From positions 62,001-126,000 of the forward strand of contig JAXGPX010000005.1 of the NCBI GenBank assembly GCA_040766745.1: DNA of 64,000 nt, written 5' to 3'. This document shows positions 1 to 6,640 of the stretch, in pieces. Origin of the DNA: JAXGPX01 sp040766745 (GTDB taxonomy: Bacteria > Bacillota > Sulfobacillia > Fermentithermobacillales > Fermentithermobacillaceae). A program made the position numbers and the translations under genes. How positions within the stretch are numbered: the stretch's first letter is position 1; each line of letters starts with the position of its first letter. The notes below the pieces were generated by a model. That model made no database searches and was not told the DNA's origin. It saw only the letters and a program-made list of their open reading frames with translations.

Positions 1-194
1 TGCTCAATCACCCACTTGCGCACCGTGGCCCCGGGGCCCTCCTGCAAACCTGCAAGAGTGGCTCCCAGGTAGTCCAGGACGCACATTCTGGCCCACTGCA
101 TAGCAGGTTCAGGAATCACCTCGGGCTTAAGCCCCATGGCTACTCCAGCCAGCAACCTGGCAATTGGACCCCCAGGTTCAGGCAGTTTACTCAC
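1..194 (-). CDS. MmgE/PrpD family protein, N-terminal part (runs off window)
   Basis: Only the first 64 codons are present; the gene continues beyond the left edge. The start is a GTG at 192-194 that overlaps the stop codon of the upstream racemase gene (GTGA overlap), which indicates translational coupling. The visible N-terminus is helical and includes the stretch VLDYLGATLAGL at about residues 39-50, typical of the start of the MmgE/PrpD fold (2-methylcitrate dehydratase, cis-aconitate decarboxylase and many uncharacterised hydro-lyases). The exact substrate cannot be told from this fragment. Its place at the end of a racemase/amidohydrolase operon suggests a catabolic role. Confidence 0.7.
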   Translation of the reverse strand, partial: MSKLPEPGGPIARLLAGVAMGLKPEVIPEPAMQWARMCVLDYLGATLAGLQEGPGATVRKWVIE

Positions 195-883
195 CTGGGA
201 TTCACCCCCACTCCACCGTAAAGGGCGAGCATTTCAGCCATTTTGACCAGGCTGATTAACGGATTGATAACGGTGACTCCCAGAATTTCCTTGAGTTCTA
301 GATCAATGCGTTGAAATGCCATGCTCATACAGCCAAGTATTACAGCCTGAGCACCGTCTCGTTCCACACATTCTCCGGCAACCTCTGTGGCAATTCGGAC
401 GGCCAGTTCTCTATCATGTCTTATGGTAAGCACAGGTATATTCAGCGGCCTTACCGATGCAAGTTTCTTTGAAAAACCATATCTTTCGGCCTGGCTTAGT
501 GTTGAAGGTACTGAGGTCTCTACCGGCGCAAGAATCGAAAATCTATCTACCATGAGGCCGGCAGCATGAATCGCACTGATCCCTGGGCCAAGGACAGGCA
601 CACTTGCGATTTGCCTTAATTCGAAGAGCCCGGGGTCTCCGAAACACCCTAGAGTAACTGCATTGTATCCAACTGCGTGGCGCAAACTCTTCAGAAGGCC
701 TGGAACTGCATCTTTCTCATCTTCTTCCGACTCAATTGAAAGCGGGCCTTCAGAGTTGGGATAGTAATCGATTGTAGTTCCATCCGAAGCCAGTCCTCGC
801 ATCAAGTTAACCCGTCTTTCCATCTCAACCTCACCGTTCTTGGTTGCAAGGATGTTTGTTGCCGAAAGATGCAGGATGCGCAC
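191..883 (-). CDS. Asp/Glu/hydantoin racemase family protein
   Basis: A 230-aa protein of the cofactor-independent aspartate/glutamate/hydantoin racemase superfamily. The two catalytic cysteines of the family are visible as Cys80 in LGCFGDPG and Cys185 in LGCMSM, at the usual spacing for the two-domain fold, so it should be active. It starts at GTG (881-883) behind the purine-rich AGAGGGGG. It lies 24 bp downstream of an M20 amidohydrolase and overlaps an MmgE/PrpD gene. The neighbours favour a hydantoin or N-carbamoyl amino acid racemase over a cell-wall glutamate racemase, but sequence alone cannot fix the substrate. Confidence 0.82.
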   Translation of the reverse strand: MRILHLSATNILATKNGEVEMERRVNLMRGLASDGTTIDYYPNSEGPLSIESEEDEKDAVPGLLKSLRHAVGYNAVTLGCFGDPGLFELRQIASVPVLGPGISAIHAAGLMVDRFSILAPVETSVPSTLSQAERYGFSKKLASVRPLNIPVLTIRHDRELAVRIATEVAGECVERDGAQAVILGCMSMAFQRIDLELKEILGVTVINPLISLVKMAEMLALYGGVGVNPR

Positions 884-907
884 GGTGTTTCCCCCTCTCC
901 TTTTCAG

Positions 908-2092
908 TTACTTCCGGGCCGCCATGGTTTGCCTAAGCTCCTCCCAGGCCTTTTCAAGAATTGAACGGTCTGTTAGGAGATCAATGACAGTCATGGCCAT
1001 CACCTTGGCAGCGTCAACGGCACCTCTGTCGCCTGCAGGCGACAGAGCGGCTTCTCGCATTTCGTTGCTGTGGCTTGCCACATTCTCAGGAGCTATGGAA
1101 ATATAGGTATTGACTGCCGGTACTACCTGGCTTACGTCTCCAAAATCCGTAGATCCTCTTACAGGGACGGGCTCATCCTGAACTTCACGCCCAAGTTGTC
1201 TCAAGTTGGCCTGCACATACCTGGATATGGTCATATTAACTATACGGTCAGCGTAGCTGGAACCAGGTTCTACTTCCATTTTGCAGCCTGTGGCCAATGC
1301 ACCGGCCTTGAAGCAGTTGAGCACTTTCTCGGCGACTCTGTCTTTGGTCTCTTTGTGGGATGCTCTTACCATGTACTTTGCCTCGGTGTAATCTGGGATT
1401 ATATTAGGTGCCTTTCCTCCATGGACAATGTATCCATGCATTCTAACGTCCTCAGTTACATGTTGGCGCAAAGCGTTCACACACTGAAATGCAAGCATGA
1501 CTGCATCAAGGGCATTTATCCCTTCGTCCGGGTCGGAAGCTGCATGTGATGATTTTCCGTAGTACTTCACAACAAATGTTGTGGTGGCCAGGTTTGGGCC
1601 GCCGATCATGCTGGTACCGGCTATGGGATGGGTCATCAAGGCTGCATCAACGCCTTCGAAGAAGCCTTCATTAACCAAAAACACCTTACCGCCGCCGCCT
1701 TCTTCAGCTGGGCATCCAAGTACCACAACATTGCCAGGTGTATCCCCCAGAACCTTTGACAGTGCTATGCCTGCGCCTGCAGCGGCCACACCTATGATAT
1801 TGTGCCCGCAGGAGTGCCCGTTGGGGAGCGCGTCATACTCTGCTAGAACAGCAATTGTCGGTCCGTCATATTTGCCATTAAAGGTGGCCCTAAAAGAAGT
1901 ATCCATTCCGGCAACTCCGCGTTCCACCTTGAACCCATGGCTTTCCAGTAAATCTTCAAGAAGGGCTGCAGACTTAAACTCTTTGAACGCCATTTCGGCA
2001 TAGCCGTGAATTTTGTGGCTTGCTTCAATGAGTTCGGGGGCCAGCGTATCAACTCCGTCAATAACATTCTTCTTCAAAAGATCTATATCCAT
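908..2092 (-). CDS. M20 family metallo-amidohydrolase
   Basis: A 394-aa cytosolic hydrolase of the M20 peptidase/aminoacylase/carboxypeptidase family. Metal-site motifs are visible: AEYDALP at 84-90, GHSCGHN at 92-98, the general-base pair Glu130-Glu131 in CPAEEGGGG, and His155 in MTHP. The dimerisation domain follows (about 170-290). The start ATG has GGAGG seven bases upstream. The family cleaves amide bonds of N-acyl or N-carbamoyl amino acids, aminobenzoyl-glutamate or dipeptides; the GHSCGHN form is common in the amidohydrolase (AbgA/AbgB-like) branch. A terminator just upstream (2138-2171) separates it from the membrane cassette, so it may rely on read-through or its own promoter. Confidence 0.85.
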   Translation of the reverse strand: MDIDLLKKNVIDGVDTLAPELIEASHKIHGYAEMAFKEFKSAALLEDLLESHGFKVERGVAGMDTSFRATFNGKYDGPTIAVLAEYDALPNGHSCGHNIIGVAAAGAGIALSKVLGDTPGNVVVLGCPAEEGGGGKVFLVNEGFFEGVDAALMTHPIAGTSMIGGPNLATTTFVVKYYGKSSHAASDPDEGINALDAVMLAFQCVNALRQHVTEDVRMHGYIVHGGKAPNIIPDYTEAKYMVRASHKETKDRVAEKVLNCFKAGALATGCKMEVEPGSSYADRIVNMTISRYVQANLRQLGREVQDEPVPVRGSTDFGDVSQVVPAVNTYISIAPENVASHSNEMREAALSPAGDRGAVDAAKVMAMTVIDLLTDRSILEKAWEELRQTMAARK

Positions 2093-2137
2093 GTAAATCC
2101 CTCCAGTACACCATAAAGTAGTAGCAACAGAGTATTT

Positions 2138-2171
2138 AAAGCCCGCCGTCTGGCAGAAGACGGCGGGCTTT
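2138..2171 (-). terminator. Rho-independent terminator after membrane cassette 1
   Basis: A perfect 14-bp inverted repeat (arms 2138-2151 and 2158-2171, six-base loop), with a GC-rich core and an A run on one side and a T run on the other. It lies six bases past the stop of the last cassette gene on the minus strand and should end or attenuate that transcript before the M20/racemase genes. Confidence 0.85.
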
Positions 2172-2176
2172 TGCTG

Positions 2177-2794
2177 CTAGCCTTGAATAATGGGCAACCA
2201 GGTACCAAAGAGGAACCGCAACCTGCCAAGGACAAGAGTTAAGCGGCCCATAACTGTAGCTCCGAAGGCAGCCCCAAAGGCAACCATCATGACCCACTTG
2301 CCAATCTCACCTGTAAACCCAACTGCTTTCCCCCAGGACTGGCCGGCGGGAGATTTGCTTTGAATGAACAAGAAGTAACTCACAGTACATATGGTGCCTA
2401 CCACTACAATCACGTTATTAATCGAGTTGAGCGGAAGGATGGTACCTGCTATTTGTTTGACAAAGTTCGCCGAAATAGCTCCAGTGATTGACACACCGCT
2501 GGCCACTCCCATCATGAATCCCACACCAATTCGGCTAAGCCAGGCGAGCTTCTGAAACCACTTGGTAAAAAGGAACAGGCCCAAAACCAGTGGGATTATC
2601 AGCTGGTACTCACCTTCAGCCAGAGGGGTCAAAACACTCTGTTTTACGTTATTCCATCCTACTATGGCAAGATAAGATACGTTTGTGGCTATCAAAAGAT
2701 GCTCGCCTATCCGGAACAACGGGTTTTCTTTCCAAAGATAGCTGTACGCCGAGATCGTCATAAGAGCAGCAATCCAAATTCCTATCTTCTCCAT
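2177..2794 (-). CDS. Cassette 1, protein 4: polytopic membrane protein of about 200 aa
   Basis: I do not recognise a named family. It is 205 aa and very hydrophobic, with about five or six membrane helices. It aligns with the products of 11310-11906 and 28313-28912. Shared positions are YSYLWKENPL near residue 17 (YSVLIKDNPF in copy 2, WSYLWKENPL in copy 3), a following EH pair, a LIIP motif near residue 65, and a C-terminal GKWVMMVAFGAAFG block. The paired charge and aromatic residues in KENP-x-EH sit at a membrane edge. The ATG overlaps the upstream stop by one base (TGATG), and a strong terminator follows. It is probably one of two integral subunits of a four-protein complex. A channel or permease role is inference. 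Confidence 0.8.
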   Translation of the reverse strand: MEKIGIWIAALMTISAYSYLWKENPLFRIGEHLLIATNVSYLAIVGWNNVKQSVLTPLAEGEYQLIIPLVLGLFLFTKWFQKLAWLSRIGVGFMMGVASGVSITGAISANFVKQIAGTILPLNSINNVIVVVGTICTVSYFLFIQSKSPAGQSWGKAVGFTGEIGKWVMMVAFGAAFGATVMGRLTLVLGRLRFLFGTWLPIIQG

Positions 2795-3633
2795 CAGTGA
2801 GCGCCTCCCTTCTGGTATTCCTGATTCTTGCTAAGCCACCATGCAATGTTGCTCAAAACTATTGCCAAAATGAACATTAGGTGCCCCAGGGCAAGAGCAT
2901 CCATCTGGGAAGCGCCAGGGCCAGGTGTTTTGTTGAGGAGTTCGTATTCTGCTCCTGCAGCCACTCCTGACATAAGGCCTTTGAGCTGGCCAGACTTGTA
3001 ATATGGCATGAACTTAGGGCCGTCTACTGCCACAATCGATACAATCATTGGAACACCGTATTTGGCGTTTATCTGCTGCAAGTAGTACAAGGGATGGATT
3101 GTTGAAGCATATTCCACCAAGAAGGAAACATCCTCTATGCCTCTGAATCCATCAAACAAAGGAATGTCATCTAACGGGGTATTGTACTGGTCAGTTGCGT
3201 AAAGGCCTCTGAAGTCGGCCCCCATTGATGAAATGGCACTTTCGTTGCCTGCACGGAAGGGCATTTGAACTACGTTCTTGCCGTATTCATATTCATACTC
3301 AGGCGAGAAGTTCTTCCATAGTTTCTCAGCATACATGGTTCCTTCAGGCACTGTATTAAGAAGGATTATCTTGAAGTCTTTCTTCATGTAGTGCCTGTAC
3401 ATGGCAACTGCAGACGCCCAGTTTTCCGGCTCGCCCATAGGAGAGATGTTGATTGACATGATGATCCAGGACCCAGAAGGCAGTGACTCGGCGAACTCAT
3501 AAGCACTCAAAGTCTCTTCCTTCATAGGAAGCGGAAGTCCTATTGGCTTTATTAAGGGTACCAGCAATACTACTACCAGAAGAATCCACAGGAATTTCAC
3601 ATTGGCATTAATTATCTTGTCGACAAAACTCAT
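2794..3633 (-). CDS. Cassette 1, protein 3: double-anchored protein with extracytoplasmic-type domain
   Basis: A 279-aa protein. The start is the ATG at 3631-3633, behind GGAGGAGG and in ATGA overlap with the stop of the upstream gene; a longer reading from 3792 has no ribosome site. A basic N-terminus is followed by a membrane helix at about 12-30 and then KPIGLP, which is also present in copies 2 and 3 (SPIGLP, KPMGLP). A globular alpha/beta-like region of about 200 residues leads to SGQLKGLMSG near 230, AAGAEYELL, and a C-terminal helix. By the positive-inside rule both ends are cytoplasmic and the domain lies outside. It resembles a tethered ligand-binding part, but no known binding-protein motif was recognised. 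This copy diverges most in the middle of the domain. Confidence 0.8.
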   Translation of the reverse strand: MSFVDKIINANVKFLWILLVVVLLVPLIKPIGLPLPMKEETLSAYEFAESLPSGSWIIMSINISPMGEPENWASAVAMYRHYMKKDFKIILLNTVPEGTMYAEKLWKNFSPEYEYEYGKNVVQMPFRAGNESAISSMGADFRGLYATDQYNTPLDDIPLFDGFRGIEDVSFLVEYASTIHPLYYLQQINAKYGVPMIVSIVAVDGPKFMPYYKSGQLKGLMSGVAAGAEYELLNKTPGPGASQMDALALGHLMFILAIVLSNIAWWLSKNQEYQKGGAH

Positions 3634-4256
3634 TGAGTTCCACCTCCTCCAAGGTGTCCACGCTCGAGCCCAAGCATGATCCTGAGGGAGACTCCCACTG
3701 CACCCAGACACGAGCCGATGACAATACCTCTCATTCCTGCAGTGTTCGGAACAGCCATGATCCAGTTTCCTATGACGGGAATCTGGCTCCAAATAAGCTG
3801 GCCGATGCCAACCTTAGAAAGCATAACGAGGATCGCTGAACCCATCAGTACCCCTGCCTGTACAGATCTCACTCTGAATCCACGCCAGGCTGAACTCATC
3901 ATGTAGAAAGCAGTTGTAGAATACCAAGTAGCATTCAGCGCAGAATATACGTTATCCCATACAAAACGATACTGGCTGGATTGGGCACCGTAGGTCAGCC
4001 CAAGGATAAGGGCACCATACATGACGACCAGAAGCATAAGGCTGTAGCCTGACGTTGATTCCTTCTTCGTAACCCTCTTTATATGAATCCTTGAGATATT
4101 CGCAATTCCAAGCACCAGAGAGAAGGCAGTCACCACAACCTGCCACCTTAAGACTTCCTTGGAGGCTGCCTGAAGGGGAGCCACCGGAAAATATACTGCA
4201 AGGATTACTATGATTCCCGCTATAGCACCAACAAGAACCGGCAATTGCTGCTTCAA
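3630..4256 (-). CDS. Cassette 1, protein 2: polytopic membrane protein with GLER C-terminus
   Basis: A 208-aa integral membrane protein of no named family, with about five or six hydrophobic segments. It shares with the products of 9825-10448 and 26813-27439 an LGxxNxxRxH motif near residue 50, an AFY/AYRxF-like block near 115-125, and the C-terminal pattern PNxAGMRG, then SLRIMLGLERG. It begins at TTG (4254-4256) with GAGGTGA upstream, 11 bases after the previous gene, and its stop overlaps the next ATG. Conserved Arg and His residues close to membrane boundaries suggest a functional core. A role as an integral subunit next to protein 4 is inferred from constant gene order. Confidence 0.8.
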   Translation of the reverse strand: MKQQLPVLVGAIAGIIVILAVYFPVAPLQAASKEVLRWQVVVTAFSLVLGIANISRIHIKRVTKKESTSGYSLMLLVVMYGALILGLTYGAQSSQYRFVWDNVYSALNATWYSTTAFYMMSSAWRGFRVRSVQAGVLMGSAILVMLSKVGIGQLIWSQIPVIGNWIMAVPNTAGMRGIVIGSCLGAVGVSLRIMLGLERGHLGGGGTQ

Positions 4257-4267
4257 TGCTCGTCACC

Positions 4268-5026
4268 TCATTTCTTCATAAGATTGATGAAAAAGTCGTT
4301 GCCTGAGGTCTTCAGGATTGAGCCAAGTACGATAATGGCAATGGCAACATACTTGCCAAGCTCCTGGGCGCTTAGGCAACCAAAGTGCAGTACGTTTCCT
4401 GACAAGAAGGTGCTGCCGGCGTAAAACTCTTCGCCAATTAAGGTATAGTCGGCACCGGCCACAAAGAACGGAATCTGTGCAGTTTGAGTGGTTCCTCCAA
4501 TAGATATGGCACCGACACTGCTGGCAGCTTCAACAAAGATTACAGATTCGTGATAAATATTTCCAAGTACAAAGTTGGCAGCTACTTTCTCTCGCTGGAA
4601 TGTGCCGAGAACTGCAGGGCGGAGAGCATAGACCGAAACGTACCTGATGTTATCTGGTTTGTAATTCTCAACCTTTCCCACAGCTGCGTAGGCACTGCGC
4701 ACAATTTCTTCTGTAACAGGCTGAACTTCTGGAATAGCATTGGTAACAATTAACTGGGCGTCATACATTGCCGTCTTAAGGGCGATATATTTGAGATACT
4801 CAAAAGCGGCAAAATACTGGGCATCCAATTCACCTGAACCCATTGAAAAGTGAGCAGGCCTTCCCATCTCTGTAACCCTTCCCAGGGCATCGTCGATGTA
4901 GTCAAGGCCCTTCAACCGCTTGATGGGGAAATCTTTTCTGCCTTTGTATTTGTTAATGGTGACGTAGGCAAAAATTACGTATCCGATTAGCACGATAAAT
5001 GATACAAATGACCCTTTAGCTAGCAT
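4268..5026 (-). CDS. Cassette 1, protein 1: DUF6754-like double-anchored protein
   Basis: A 252-aa protein. A hydrophobic helix at about 6-27 is followed by basic residues (NKYKGRK), so the domain should be cytoplasmic. The hallmark GLDYIDDALGR lies at 40-50 and EMGRPAHF at 53-60; further on come a YDAQLIVT segment, FQREKVAANF, and IPFF followed by YTLIGEEFYA, then a C-terminal helix. Copy 2 has the same spacing for the first 60 residues. The pattern matches what I remember as DUF6754, a family without known function; I could not check this by search. No P-loop or metal motif is visible. It heads the four membrane genes, 240 bp downstream of the M24 gene. Confidence 0.78.
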   Translation of the reverse strand: MLAKGSFVSFIVLIGYVIFAYVTINKYKGRKDFPIKRLKGLDYIDDALGRVTEMGRPAHFSMGSGELDAQYFAAFEYLKYIALKTAMYDAQLIVTNAIPEVQPVTEEIVRSAYAAVGKVENYKPDNIRYVSVYALRPAVLGTFQREKVAANFVLGNIYHESVIFVEAASSVGAISIGGTTQTAQIPFFVAGADYTLIGEEFYAGSTFLSGNVLHFGCLSAQELGKYVAIAIIVLGSILKTSGNDFFINLMKK

Positions 5027-5267
5027 AACAGTTAGTTCCCCTCCTTTTCTCTGTCACTTACCACTTCTGCGTTCTCTTCCGAAGCCAGCATCTCAACTTC
5101 GCAACCATCTCCAAATCTCCCACTGATCCCCCCCGTCCTGTTCTCGAGTAAGATATGATCGGTCCGCAGAAGACTTCTTTCCATAAGCGGCCATAGGCTG
5201 TCGTGCCCACAAATGGCCTGCCTAGGCCATAACGGCTCACCCATACCCGGCGAGAGCCAGGCACTGA
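5027..5267 (-). other. Gap inside the cassette 1 operon
   Basis: This is 241 bp between the M24 gene and cassette protein 1, on the transcribed strand. An open frame (5032-5307, 91 codons) overlaps the end of the M24 gene and stops within the ribosome site of the next gene. It has no clear ribosome site of its own, is rich in Arg and Trp, and resembles nothing I know. I read the gap as a long untranslated spacer or a decayed gene. Confidence 0.4.
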
Positions 5268-6458
5268 CTATCCGCAGATAAGCCTGTCTAAGTCTCTTGG
5301 GTACCAAGTGATCATCTCCATGCCTGTCTCAGTAATCAAAACAGTATCGGAATGCCTAAAACCTCCCAATCCGGGAACAAAAACGCCTGGTTCCACACTG
5401 AACACCATGCCCGGGCGCATAATAGTGTGGTCTGCTGCATCAAAGAATGGAAGTTCGTGGTTCAGGAGCCCCAGGGCATGTCCAGTGTGGTGCCGCCAAT
5501 AGTCCCAGAGATTATGCTTTGCGTATACTTCTCTGACTGCTTTATCCACATCAGAGCATGGCCTACCAGGCCTAATCTTCTCAAAAGCAGTTTCCTGGAT
5601 TTCTTTCATGAAACCAAAGTACTTTCTTTGCTCTGCGTTTGGCTCGCCTACAAACATTGTCCTTTCAAGTTCGCTTGTATACCCCCCAATTGTTGGGCAT
5701 GCATAGGTCACCAGGTTATCTCCTGGCTTTAGCACTGCGTTGATATCTATGGCGTGAGGCAGCGCCGAGTTAGGGCCGATTTGGCCTCTGAAGCCGACGT
5801 GTGGATCGAGCCCGGTTGAGACTTTCGGATTGTACGCATCACCCAGGGTGGCCACCATGACCCTTGTGGTTTCGATAGTCGCTTTCATTGCCACTTCATT
5901 TTCCAAAAAGCCAGGGAGAGAATACTTTTGCAGCAATGAGTGGGCAAGATTTCCCCACCGGGCGCTCTCTTTGATAAACGCAATTTCCTCAGGTGACTTA
6001 ATGACCCTTATTTCTTCAACCAAATAGGGCAGCAAGGTAAGTTTCACAGTCGGAAGTACCTCGAGCAGGGATGGCCCTCTGTAACCTTTGGTCGATGAAT
6101 ACCCCGGGGCATCAGATCCAATGTTAGAATTGGCAAGGTCCATGCCGGCAATTACTCCCGCAAGGTTCTTCAGCGGATGAACGTCGCCTGGATATTCCGG
6201 GTAGTTAACTGTCTCCGATACTTCCTTGTTTTGGGTTGCGTGCTCAACTTCAAGCCTGGGTACATACATAGTCTTCTTGCCATCTTTGGTCAGAATCATG
6301 CAAGCAGGCCTTTCGGTGGGAATGAAAGAAAATCCACACAGATAAAACACGCTGGTATTGTTCCAAAAGACGAAAGCATCAAGGCCAAGTTCCTTCATCT
6401 TGTCCAGTACAATACCGGTTCTGCGCTTGTACTCCTGACTGGAAATCTCGAGTTTCAA
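5268..6458 (-). CDS. Creatinase-like M24 (pita-bread fold) protein
   Basis: About 396 aa. I place the start at TTG 6456-6458, which has AAAGGAG seven bases upstream; a GTG at 6479 lies before that site. The N-terminal creatinase-type domain covers about 1-145 and the pita-bread domain the rest. Compared with aminopeptidase P/prolidase, His in HTGHALG and Glu in FSVEPG are kept, but the first metal Asp is replaced (TYACP where LIDAG is usual), the second is Glu (GYTSELERT) and the last Glu is Ser (GFRHSDTV). GYTxxLERT and GGxRxxD are features I associate with creatinase, a metal-free C-N hydrolase. It is the first gene behind a sigma-54 promoter. An inactive or different hydrolase cannot be excluded. 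Confidence 0.75.
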   Translation of the reverse strand: MKLEISSQEYKRRTGIVLDKMKELGLDAFVFWNNTSVFYLCGFSFIPTERPACMILTKDGKKTMYVPRLEVEHATQNKEVSETVNYPEYPGDVHPLKNLAGVIAGMDLANSNIGSDAPGYSSTKGYRGPSLLEVLPTVKLTLLPYLVEEIRVIKSPEEIAFIKESARWGNLAHSLLQKYSLPGFLENEVAMKATIETTRVMVATLGDAYNPKVSTGLDPHVGFRGQIGPNSALPHAIDINAVLKPGDNLVTYACPTIGGYTSELERTMFVGEPNAEQRKYFGFMKEIQETAFEKIRPGRPCSDVDKAVREVYAKHNLWDYWRHHTGHALGLLNHELPFFDAADHTIMRPGMVFSVEPGVFVPGLGGFRHSDTVLITETGMEMITWYPRDLDRLICG

Positions 6459-6573
6459 GACACCACTCCTTTCTGGCACTACGTAAATTCCTTCTTGCGA
6501 GACAGAATCTGTGACGGATGCCTTCGGCCCTCAGGGAAGTCTTGGTGAAGCTTTGAACGCAACAATATAAATA

Positions 6574-6589
6574 AGCAAAGGGTGTGCCA
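6574..6589 (-). promoter_or_regulatory. Sigma-54 (-24/-12) promoter of the M24/cassette 1 operon
   Basis: On the minus strand this reads TGGCACACCCTTTGCT, which fits the sigma-54 consensus TGGCAC-N5-TTGCW exactly, with the required ten bases between GG and GC. Transcription should start near 6563, about 105 bases before the M24 start codon. It lies just downstream of the gene for a sigma-54 activator on the same strand. Confidence 0.85.
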
Positions 6590-6640
6590 CAAGGGCGAAA
6601 GTGCATTTACCTTGGTTTTTGACGAAATGCGACTGTAGAT

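Noticed and set aside
1070..1549. 159-codon open frame on the plus strand opposite the M20 gene
   Set aside because: It overlaps a well-supported gene completely, is Cys/Tyr-rich nonsense, and has no ribosome site.
6475..6492. TGGCAC on the plus strand near the M24 start as a sigma-54 site
   Set aside because: There is no GC at the required distance, and it overlaps the start region of the minus-strand gene.
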